64,000 nt of DNA from NCBI RefSeq assembly GCF_040581485.1, contig NC_090128.1:33324931-33388930 (forward strand), given 5' to 3'. The stretch comes from Linepithema humile (taxonomy: Eukaryota; Arthropoda; Insecta; Hymenoptera; Formicidae). Below, in pieces: positions 1 to 11,500 of this stretch. Numbering within the stretch: the stretch's first letter is position 1; every line of letters starts with the position of its first letter. Below the pieces are notes generated by a model. That model was given only the letters and a program-made list of their open reading frames with translations, had not been told where the DNA came from and searched no databases. Position numbers and translations under genes: made by a program.

Positions 1-2910
1 GCGCGCCGTGTCGCGCGTTTTTATCATCCTACCCGCGGTTTTGCATAGGAAATCCATGCAGTTCGCGTGGAACGACTCAAAAATCGCGCATACCCCCCGG
101 AGAAATATACGCCCGCCCCGCGCACGTACGTAGAAACACGTTCACCCGAAATTATTCACGTCGTGCACGATTTCTGGACCGTCGCAGAGCCGTGTGAACT
201 ATAAATCCAGTCATCCCTTCTCTCCTACGATGGGGAGGAGACCGAGCGTGATTTAGCCGGTTCTCCGGAAGCAAATAAAGAGCAAAAGGGAGAGAGTGAC
301 GAAGAGACACAGTAAAGGGCGGTGAAGGTGAGAAATCCAGACGGAGGGACGGTAAGAACATAAGTTTCGTCGGCACACCGGCAGAATTGTTATTTCGCGT
401 ACGACGCGAAACAAGTCATCCGAAATCTTCCTTACGGAGATTTTTTTATTGCGACACTGCCAACTTGTTGACGCCATTACCGAAAACGGTAAAAGAATTA
501 TGATGAAAAAAAAAATAGCTGAGATTCTGAACACTGTTATCTAGCTTGGAATATGCATTCTTCGGAAAAATTACAGATTTATGTAAAATATTACTACATG
601 TAGCGGCACATATAACTTGCACAATATAGTGTGTCTCGCATATTTTATGTACTTATTAAAAATTCCGCAAATTGTTGAGAATTCTATGAAAAGTTAAAAC
701 TTTGAATATATTTTATAATTAAAGTGTAATTAAAATACAAATTAAAATGTAGACAGTAATCAAATCAATTCTGCAAATAATCGCGAGAAATTCTTCGTGC
801 AGTAACACAAGTAAAAATTGTAACGAGTACCTTTATTCGATAATGGCGAGAGAAAATTTGCAACAAATGCGTGTAAATGTATTCCTCCTATTTTCTTAAG
901 TCAATATGAGTGCAGCAATTTTCTCGACGTGGAAGAGCGAATGACCGAATAATCCAGGCTCGGCGAAAGCATATCACTCCCGCCGACACCTGCCGGGTAG
1001 CTTAAGCGGTGAAATTGTTATTTCGCGTATGGCGCGAATCGCATTCCAAAGTGCGCGGCCGCGTAAATGCTTCTTCGCAAAAATGTGCATCCATCCTTTA
1101 TACATTCCTTCTTTTTCCATCGCTTTTTTCCGCGATGCTTCCCTTTAGTTTCCCTATTCCGCCCACTGGTGGATGCCGGTGTCAGTGCGCTTGGAGAGAA
1201 AAAGAAATAAAAAAAGAAAAAAGAAAGAAAGAAAGAAAAAAAACAAAAAGTATGGCAAAACGCATTCCTTGTCCTATCCCGGGGAAAACGTGAGTGGATC
1301 GCAACAAACGACAAGGCAGGCAGCGGGGGTGGAGGGGGAGGCAAAAAGGGGGATTGGTCGATAGCATCCGAGAGCCCCCGAACTATTCCGGATTCCGTTG
1401 CTTTTTATTATCATGTTCGATCGGAATATTGCCCTCACATGGCGGGTGCGCGCGTGTACATACCGCTGCGCCGTGTCGGCGGCGGCGTGAAATTGTGATT
1501 CGCGGAAACTCTATACCGTGATCAGCGGTTTTCGTCTCGCGAATAACGCGACAGGGTGCCACAATTTGTGCGCGCGAGTATATACACGCGAAACGCTGTA
1601 CGCGAGTATTTCAATTCCGTTCTGTCTCTTTCGACAAATATATCGCGCGCGAAATAGGTCGCAGACAGACGCAGAGTTGTGTAAATCTGACGTCCCCTGT
1701 TAATTTCTTTTTATCAAAAAAACTTTAAAAGGATAGCTTTATATTGAATATTTTATTATTTTTTAACATCTTTAGAGCAGTAAATATTTTTGGCAAAAAT
1801 GTTATTTATTCATCTCGAATGGTTCGTCGAGCGACTGTCAAGAGAACGATTATTTTGCAAAACTGCGCTGTCCTGTAAATATTCGTCAGATCTGTCAAGT
1901 GTATTACAAACAAAATACGGACGATGAACGTCACCGGTGACTCGCGGCATTATTAAAAGCTAAAATATTTCCTCGATAACGGAGCAACGGGAGTCGCGCG
2001 CGCTCGAAACTTACTCGGAATTTCCGGTACAGCAAACTTCAGCGCGGCCGGTTATCTTGTACGCAGAGATAGGGCGCGGACGACGATGATCCTGATACGA
2101 GAAATTCAAGTGAAGTGTGAAGATAACGAGGACGGGGTCGGGCGCAGCGGCGCACAGGCGCGAAAAGGAGACGGCCGGGGTGTGACGGTGCGCGCGTGGA
2201 AGGAAGACAGAGATAAATGAAGGAAAGAGGAACGGGCTCGAAATATTTGAGTCGCGTGACACTACGACGCGTGTAATGCAAGCCGAGGTTTAACCCCCGT
2301 CGAAGAACGCCGAGGTTCTTCGCACAGGAGGCGGAGAAGAACAATAGAATGCATTATTCAATAACGCGATTAATTTACGCCGTAACCGATTTTCGTATCG
2401 CGGAGCGTAACAAAATTTTGCGCGCGAGGGAACGTTGAAATAATATATTTCGCAACGATAATGAAACGTTGCAATCAAATTAATGAAGCTAAATTTTCGC
2501 GATGTAGATGATTAAGCGCATTCATTACTCCGTAAATGATGTGCATATAATTAATATTTTCTTCATATCCTTTCCGCTGCGAGTTCTCTGAGTGACGTGT
2601 CCTATTTGAAGTTTGCATTTTCCCCGGGTAAAAACTCGGAGAAACGGACTTTACGCCACAAGTGTCTTACTTTCTTCGTGAACTACGTTAACACTGTGTT
2701 AAACAGCGGGCGCGCTGGTTACCGGGTTAATGCACTGTTGGCTTACGATAAAATTAAAGGAACAAAAGAAAATTGGGAGAGAAAGAATGATGAAGTATGA
2801 AATATTCGTGTCGCGTGACGTTGCAATTTATCCGTCGGTGCAACGTCGTTAATACCCCTAGTGCCTACGTACCGTGACTTTGTCACGGGGCGGCGTGCTA
2901 CATGTGAAGG

Positions 2911-2913
<3 letters not shown>

Positions 2914-2955
<42 letters not shown>
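2914..2955. repeat. (GA)n microsatellite
   Basis: An uninterrupted AG dinucleotide run of about 42 bp inside intron 7. Length is likely to vary between individuals. Confidence 0.95.
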
Positions 2956-2960
<5 letters not shown>

Positions 2961-3884
2961 GTAACGATCCGCGTGGAAATGCGAGGTACACAAACAGGCA
3001 CCGGGAAGGCGGATTTATTCCCGGCAATGTTTGCAATTATTTCGCAATTACGAATGCAGCGGAACGGCGACGGTGGCCAACATGGTGAAAATAAATTGCA
3101 AAATAACTAACAGTCTGCCACGAGTCGCGTTATATATCGAAATGAATTGATTAATAAAACATGTCAACAATATCGGCGGCGACGACGCCGATAAAAGATT
3201 GATTAAACACAGACGCGGTAAACTGAGACTGGAAAAAGCCGGCGAATAAATCACACGTGAATAACCGCCAATATTGCGAATAAATTTCTGTATTTTCAAC
3301 GTGCAAAATGATTATGTGTGACGTAGATGCTTCAAAATTTGATAAAACTGTTTCCCCCCCCTCCCCCCTTTCGCTCCCTCGCAAGTCTTACGGGCGGATG
3401 TTTGCGATTTGGAATCCATCCCTGCGTGTAACAGCGACAATGTTCATAATCGACGATCCGACGAGATCATTCCGCAATTATGGATTCATCGAGACGGAAC
3501 GCAGAAGGAGGAGGTGTAGGACGAGCAGACGGAGGAGGGAGAGGGAGGGACAACACGACGGAAATAAATCTCCGCGTGATTGATCGCCCGCCATGAATCG
3601 CGCGCGCGCCGAGCGATATTAATGCACTATCAGTCGTGACGGGCTTGCGCGCGGATGGCTCGCGTGTACCGCGCGTGTAGCTTTGACGACTCTGTCGCTC
3701 GTCGCCTCTGACCGATATTTATATGCGCTTGTTTTTTTTCGCAGTGTGAACCGAGGGTTACGGGCGGCAAAAAACAACGAATCGGTAGATTCCGGTTGAA
3801 ATTTCCCGCGTCAGGATACAATCGTGTGTTTTCTACCGCACACGATGCTTTTTCTGTGTCCTTTTTTTCTTTACCTATTTGTTC

Positions 3885-4188
3885 CATAGGCGCCCGCAGA
3901 AATTTGTCTAGGTAGGGGCAAGTCTGAAGTCCTCGAGACTATGTTTACACATAATATTTTGTTATAATAATATGGCTATGTTTACACATAATATTTTGTT
4001 ATAATAAAAAAAACAGTGAGAAACCTATGTAGCTCAAGATTCATATTATTTAAATTATAAAAATTTTATTATTTTTCATTTGAGGATCGAGCAATGTAAT
4101 ATTTCATTAAAAAATTCAAAGAGTCATATTCCAGGGGGGGGGGGGGAGAGCGAATGCCCCTTCTTGCCCCCCCTTGCGGGCGCCTATG
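3885..4188. mobile_element. Non-autonomous hAT-type MITE with 8-bp target-site duplication
   Basis: The 304-bp element has perfect 14-bp terminal inverted repeats, CATAGGCGCCCGCA at 3885-3898 and its reverse complement at 4175-4188. It is flanked by a perfect 8-bp direct repeat, ATTTGTTC, at 3877-3884 and 4189-4196. An 8-bp target-site duplication with short TIRs beginning CA is characteristic of hAT transposons. There is no transposase frame, so it would depend on an enzyme from elsewhere. G- and C-rich runs near both ends (GGGGCAAG near 3916, a G run at about 4133-4146, CTTGCCCC near 4163) extend the inverted symmetry. The interior is AT-rich and holds a tandem duplication. Confidence 0.88.
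3939..4008. repeat. Two-copy 37-bp tandem duplication inside the MITE
   Basis: The segment beginning CTATGTTTACACATAATATT at 3939 recurs at 3976, identical over about 33 bases. It lies wholly within the hAT-type element. Confidence 0.9.
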
Positions 4189-5426
4189 ATTTGTTCTCTC
4201 GCTTTTCTTTATGTCGACGAGTCCCGGAATATGGAGTTCGACAGCCGGCACTGTCATAAAATCTGGCTTAACGGTGGCAACGTGGAGAACGAGTTGGTCA
4301 ATCGGTTCGTAAAGTCACTGATGCTTTATTTAAAGCTGGATTTGCGGAAAATTAAAGTATAATTACAAACAAATGCTATGATTTTTCTCCTGTTTTTGTA
4401 AAAAATAAAATTCACATAAAAGGTAGATTTCTCATGGATAATAATTGAAGAAAAAATGAACTCTTATTGCACGATAATGAAATCAATTGTTATTACCAGC
4501 AGAAAAATATATGTCTGACTACATCCTATTTATTCTACTGTTAAATATGACTATGTGATTGCAACTTTTATTTTCCTCCAACGTAAAAATTGCGCTCGTG
4601 TAGAAACATCAAGAGATGAGGATCAGGTACCAATATACGAAGAAATATTCGAAGGAACGTTCGACGTTTGCTTTTACAAAAACATAAAACACAGTTTTGT
4701 CCGTGAGAGAGTTTGCGTTGTAATCAAGTCGCATTGGCGAAACTACTCACGCTACGTTGCTTAAGAATTCACAATACCGATCCATGGGAATCGATTTCCA
4801 ATTGGATGTCAGGCAAGCCTTCATCCGCGATCCGATCGCGATTGCCCCGACCACGGCGCACATTGTTTCGCAATCAAAGGGGCATTGTTTCCAGTGTCGC
4901 GAGAGCTCGTTGACATCGATCAACGCCTCTGCTGTCAACATTCGAGCCCGAGGAAATATATATAATTACCGGAGGAGCAAGATTTTATCGGTTTTACGAT
5001 CCTCGAGTTTAATTTGTTGGAACTACTTCGCACTCTAACCACTTTAAACTACTCAAAAGTTAACGGAGAACCGTTATTTTTCATCAAATGTTAAAAATAT
5101 TGCTGGAAGTAAAAATATCCGTCGCGACGAAGGAGACATTCGAGTCTTCCGCGATGTTAGGAAACAAAGTAGAAAAAAAAGAATGATACAAACAATTCGA
5201 CGCTTTTTCAGCGAGTCTATCTATCTAACTGACTACATTTCCTCTCACGAAGAGCCTTCGAATGTCGTAATCGGACACCTTGATGGATCAAAGCCGCGGC
5301 AACGTCGTTAAAGGAGCCAGTCGTTCTCTCATCGCTTCTGCTTCCCCTTCCTTGATTGATGGTATTTCTCTAGCCGTCAGCGCCTGCTGAAAAAATGTTC
5401 AAAGGGAGAATGCGAAGTAGTCTTAC

Positions 5427-5555
5427 CTCTCCTGAGGCGACCGCTTCGCCCGGAATGAAGAGTTCCGGGTAAACGTTGTCCAGGTACCACTTGAACGACT
5501 TGCATCCCAGTTTCTTTCTAAGAGTCTTCCGCTCCGATACGTCGCCGTAGTTTCC
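5427..5555 (-). CDS. Pgant: PGANT coding exon 7: end of catalytic domain and linker to lectin domain
   Basis: It encodes residues 446-488 in 43 whole codons. The acceptor is TTTGTAG|GGAAAC and the donor GGAGAG|GTAAGA. It contains YGDVSERKTLRKKLGCKSF and KWYLDNVYPELFIPGE, the conserved end of the catalytic domain. In relatives the next residues begin the ricin-type lectin domain (GEIRN or similar). The exon ends in a good donor with no stop, so at least one further exon must exist to the left. Confidence 0.94.
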
Positions 5556-8500
5556 CTACAAAAGCGATCAGAATCACATTTTAAAATAAGGATAAAAACC
5601 GTAGAACTGTGGAAAAGCGTGTAAAAACCCTATAAATATACCGTAAAAATAAAGAAGATAAAGAAATTTGCATTTATATAATTATCGATCGAAACAAATG
5701 AGAATAAAATTAAATTATAATTTATAGAATTTTTGCATTTCTTTTGCTAAAAGTGTTTAAAATTAAATTATGCGGAACAAGAGAATTTGATGAAAAAATT
5801 GCATTTATGATAACAATTGTTTGGTTCAATAGAACGGGCTATCTAGAAACTGTGTCCAGCCCAATCGTTGATATTACTACTGCGATTGTTTGCTCATAAA
5901 GACTGAGATATGAAAGCAGCGATTTATCTCATTATTTTATGAAGCCATCCATGAAGACGACATTCTCGATAGATTCGATCATTACGTAGAGCGGCGTGCT
6001 TACGGAAGCGATTTATTTTCTACGCTTCGATTTATCTCGTCGATTGGATCTCGACAGGAGAGCCGGGGCGGACAAGCATCAAGGATAAATGACAGATCGT
6101 TATAGAGAGGGGGGAGGAAAGAAACGTCCTTCAGAGGAGCGAGGACATGCGCGCGAGCCTTAAGAGCACTCGGCGCGTTTATGGCCCTTTTTTACGACGA
6201 GTCCTGGTCTACGATCCTCTCCATCATCGGCCACCTTTATCGTTATCCTTCATCCCGTTCTTACTAACCCGCTCGGTCAATGTTTACGAGCAACGTGGAT
6301 TAAAGAGATATAGTCAAAGCTTTATCAACGTGTCATAACTTAGAGCAAGATCTTTAGTTCATAGCCCGAGATAAAGTATTATTAATTATTTGCTCTTTCG
6401 CAAAGAGAAAGAATGAGCGGTGCACTATAATATGTCTTTAAGCATAAATTTTTCCTTACATTCGTTTTTTTACGTTTCAAAGATTTCGCCGCGTTTATTT
6501 TGTTCGCATTTTTTTATTTAATTCTTAATACGTCAATATTTTAATTTATTTTTCACTCTAACTGTGATTCTTATTCTCATTAATTCGCAAAAAGACTTGA
6601 ACTTGTTTTGTTTCTCCGAGTCTCCAGTATTGATTTCCAGAGACAGCGTCATTTTAATTGTCCCCTCGCTGCACTGCCGCACAGCGGAGGAGTCTTATAC
6701 AGCGGGAAGGTTATGCACGCGACGATGCACAAGTACTCACCTTGTCGTGACCTATCCTCTGATAGTAGTACTTGGCGTACTCGTCCAGCCACACTTCGCT
6801 CAGCCTTATGCTGTTCCTCTTGAGCACGTTCACGCCGCTGCGCCACTTGTAAGGCGAACGTTTCCTGAAGATGTGACCCACGTGCGAGCACGGCACGATT
6901 TCCAGAGTACCTGCGAGCGTGCCGAGTTATTAGATTAATATTTTACAGACGTATTCCGTATTTGTTATGTCGCCCGCTAATACCAGGAATCGCGCAAATG
7001 CGACGTACAAATATAAACATAAAATATTTGTATAAGCGTATCGCGATACGCGCAGTTATTTTGATATCAGTAAAATAATAATAAAAGTGTAATAGATAGA
7101 AAAAACAATTCGTTTCTCTGCTGTGAGAGCAAACAAACGGATAGAAAATTTTCCGGAATACTAAAAAATACTTTATTTTTCCATTACATTGAGTGCAGCA
7201 GCTTCAATTTTCTAGATTAGGAAAATATAACTCCTCCCTCATATTATTCATCGCTTACCTCCACACATCCAGGTTTTAAATGACAATTCAAGATTCTCGC
7301 CACCCCAGATATCGAAGCCGCTGTCGTAAGTGCCGATCCGCTCGAAGAAGGCTCGATCTATCGAAAAGAGGCCGCCGGCCATCGTTGGCGACCAAACAGG
7401 TTCGGCCGGGTTTTTGTGCCTCTTTTTCTCCCTCTCCGGCACCGCGTGCCAATTAAACTTGTTAACAAACGTTAACGCACATCAAGAACTCGTTCGACGG
7501 ACAAACTTCCGCGATTTTCATAAGCATAAATTATTATAAGTTCGTATAATTTTATGTGATAAAAAAATTATAACGCGAATCACATTTTCCAGGAAAACAA
7601 ACTTTTTTTCTTTCTTGTTTTCGTGTTTTCTAAAAGTTGAAAAAAATGTGCACTTTATAAAGTATAATCTTACAAATTGCAAATCTAGACGCTGATTCTT
7701 TTTCTGGACAGATAATTAATGGGATGTCGCGCTGTCACATGCAAATTCAATTACATTCCGCAAAGACAGATATATATTCGCTGTCGTTCCGATCTCGCGG
7801 GAACGGCGTGAAGATTTCGTTTACCTGAAGATTCCAATCGAATCCGCCGACATTTACGCCGCCCGAATCGCGCCAGTGGTATTCCAGGGTGGTGTCGTCT
7901 ATAACATCGATCACCGGACAAACTACCGTCGTCGGATCGCGTGCGATCCGATCCAGAAGAGGCTCCAGCCAGCCCTCCGTGCACTCGCAATGGCTGTCCA
8001 AATACGTGAGCACCGGAGCTTTGGCCGCCGCGGCGCCCAACAGGCGTGCCCTAATAAGGCCCTCCCGTTTATTCGCCCTTATGATCCTCACCTTCGGATA
8101 ATTCATCATATAGTCCTCCAGCTGACGCTTCAGGTGGGCTGCGGGAATAATCGATTTTTTTTTCCTCTTGTCATTCGCCATTTCACGCAAAGCAGTACGT
8201 CGCGTTAATAAAACACTACGGCGTATGTTGTCGAGATAATTAATTAAAGTATGTTATTTTATATTCCACTAGCTTAATTATTTTCGCATCTATCTTTCCA
8301 CATTACGCTCTTTTTCTTTGTATTATTAAATTCATCAAGTATAGAGCATTTTTCACATTATCTTTTCCTAATTAAAAAGTATTTGATGTACTTTTTGGAG
8401 AGAGAAAAAATGTCGGCTTCCATTATGTTACATAATTCGCGGCATAAGCTCGTAATACACGTCGCAGCATTATTGACGAGAAACTCTCACTCTACAATAT

Positions 8501-11500
8501 ACAGGATTCGTTCGAATATTAATTTTGCAGAATCCGCGCGGATTTTCTCTCGATACTGTTGTTTGCTAAATTCCCGCCGATTTGGAACATAAGTTGCCCG
8601 CAGGATCTATGCTTCGGCGAAGGATATTGCATCGATAAAGCCGCGAATGCGCCTGTTTCTCCAGGTTTCTCGAACGCCGATTACGTTCTTAACGTCAGAT
8701 TACGGCTTATTTACGATGTCATTCGCAAGCTGTTGCGGTAACAACAATCACGCCTCCCGTCCTGGATCTATTTTCCGACCACAATCAATTTAATCGTATG
8801 CAGACAGAAACATCCCGCAGAACGGCGTTTTCTCCGTATTTATCCGTAATATTAACATTTTATCGCCGACCTAATAAAACAGTAGCTATGGTCACCGCTT
8901 ATATTATAGTTTCAATAGAGATTGTGCACGGTAAAGTGCCAGACCGACCCGTAATCCGCCATTAGTGTATCTTGAGTAATGATCGAACGTAAGGAGGGAT
9001 ATGGCTCGCGAAATTTACATGTAAAGCTTGTTTATCGAAAATATAGATTACTCCATTTAGCCGTAATGAGTATTAATATTGCTACTGGTAATTTGCCAGT
9101 AGCAATTTGCCACTGCTATCAGATTGAGAGAAAACTTAACGCAACTTTATTACCATTTTATCACCCTTTTCTTAAATCTTCACTCCGTTAGAATGTGTAA
9201 GTTCTGGTGGAAACATGATTTCATATAGACACCATCTCCGTTAAAAGATTTAGCGCCACTTTAGCGGATGTTTCGGGATCGCGATCTGTTATTTCGCATT
9301 ACTTCTCGCAATCGTGGGCGAGATTTAGATTTATGACGCGTATCCGCCTATAGTTACGGGTCGCCGGGCAGCAATTAGCAGACATTCGTGATTTATTCTC
9401 CGTTAGGATGGCTTTATGAGGGACCGCGCCACTAATCCTAAGCCTCCGCCCTGTAAACTCGGTTAACTATAGATAGTATAAAGGGATTCTACGGATCAGC
9501 GTGTTTCGTGCAGGCGCAATGATTACCGAGCGGTACACGCTGTGTTAGTTGGAAACGATAGAGACGTCTGCCCGATTTTATGCATCCCTCCCCCCCCCCC
9601 TTTTCTGATGGGTTGCGGCGCTTGATGAGCTTTAATAGAAACCCGGTAGTACTCGACGTACTTCGGTTTCTATCTCGCTTATCCCGGCTAGGAATCTCGT
9701 ATCGATTCGCGAAAAGAATTCCTCCTCGTCGCTGCTAAGGCAGGAAAAATACAGAGGGTTATTGTACGGATCGCGCTGGCATCGTGGCAAATTGGGAAAA
9801 TATTTCTCTCGGATGTACGTCGATCTTTGTTGAACGAGGCTCGTTAACCGTACTCGAATGGAAAGGGAACAAACCGTAAGAGGTCGGAGATCAGACATTT
9901 AATGCGCACGCAACTGGCGCGCGTGGATTCCGCGCGCATTCCGACTTGAATTAATTTCTAACGAATTCCTCGAACACAGAGGCACGCACAAGCCGGCCGT
10001 GACCATTATTGAAAATTTCATTATGACTTTGCCGAGTGCACTATGAGGCGCAGATAATGGAAACGTTCAAAGAGCACCAGTCTGTCGCCGTCGAGAGCGC
10101 TCATAATTAACTCCGTAATCCCCGTCGCCAATCCCCGGTATAAAAGCTAATTATCGTGCGTGTGTTTTGCCGAGGAGGACTAAAGCCCGCGCTGTGAAAT
10201 TCATTACAACTTTCTTGTCGACTTTATTAATTATTGAATTCATTTTAATCCGCTCTATGCCGGAGAGAATATATTTCTTTTCCAGATTGATTTAAAAATT
10301 ATCACAATATTGCAGTATATTTTATGTATATCGAAATGTAGTTTGAAAAAGTGATGTAAAAATAATCAGAAAAATTAAGTCTATAAAATTTGAATTTATT
10401 AATTATTGAATTTATTTTAATCCGCTCTGCGCTGGAGAGAATACGACTTTTTTCAAATATATTAAAAAATAAATATATGATACTGCGGTATAATAAAAAG
10501 AAAAAGCATACGATAAAGTGTGACGTAGATGACGAGGAAATGATTACAACTATCAACATCTCTCATGAATTATGGTAGAATTGCCGTGGGATGTAATCTT
10601 AAATTAAAATCGTACATAGATCTCCGTTTATTGTTTGCGTTTCCGAGCTGATTTCGCGCTATGAAAAGAAAAAGTGTATGTGACGTGCAGTGGTACGATC
10701 TCGTTTCTGTGATAAAGTAATCAGTTGCCTGTTAATAGCGCACACCAAGCTGGCCAGGAGATCGCTGAAGCAAGTGACTATGTTTATAGGTTTAACTTCC
10801 GGCCGGAACGAAGAGGGGCTTATCTCCAGCTTTTAATAGGGATCGCCAGCAACCAGCCCGGCTATACTGTTTCCGTCACGTCGCGTTTTCCTGAGCCCCG
10901 GCTTAATCTCGAACATTCTTTTTTGTTTTTAGGATTTTTATACTCATCCGCCTTTATTATGCAGTAGGATTTCGCGCGATTTGAATTGTCTTTTCACTTA
11001 GTAGTGATAATTAAATTAAAGAGTGATGTGGTATTCTCAATGTGAAAATGTGTAATCGCGAAATTCCAAAATTGTTTCCAAATTGATTTGGATATATGTA
11101 TTGATAGCGCATGTTTTCAAATATAATTTTTGCAAATAAATAATTTTACTTGTTTGTAAATAACTACAGATTGTTCTGGGTAACCTTGCTTTTAGTTTTA
11201 CTAAATTTATAATTTAGATTTCGATTTAGTAACCGTTGTATAAACGTCAGTTTATTCGAAAAACATGTAGATTGGAGCTCTAATTGCCTTTCCGCACCCA
11301 AACAATGCGTATGGGCATACATATTTGTTTCGCCCGCATTCGCAAAATTGGGTGCCTGATATACTTCTATCAGCCTTGCGTATAAATGCCTTTAGGCGAA
11401 AAACATTCCAGTAGATGAACGTGAAATAAATAATTAGTTTTTCAGATTAACAAAAATGTGAAAACCGATAATTGACGATTACTTTTTCGGCAAAAACATA

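Larger units (their letters stand above)
1..5426 (-). other. Intron 7 of PGANT (partial), noncoding
   Basis: This is the start of the intron after the last catalytic exon. I looked on the minus strand for a lectin exon (QxW repeats, CLD motifs between an acceptor and a donor) and saw none. It holds an A/G-rich simple tract at about 1199-1250, a (GA) microsatellite at 2914-2955 and the hAT-type MITE at 3885-4188. Short open frames here look like chance. The rest is unremarkable mixed CpG-rich and AT-rich sequence. Confidence 0.75.

Noticed and set aside
2914..2955. GA microsatellite read as an Arg/Glu-repeat protein
   Set aside because: The repeat gives open frames on both strands by composition alone; it is a simple repeat.
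4747..4941. Cys- and Trp-containing minus-strand frame considered as the missing lectin exon
   Set aside because: It lacks the CLD and QxW motifs of ricin-type lectin repeats and has no matching acceptor and donor in phase 0.
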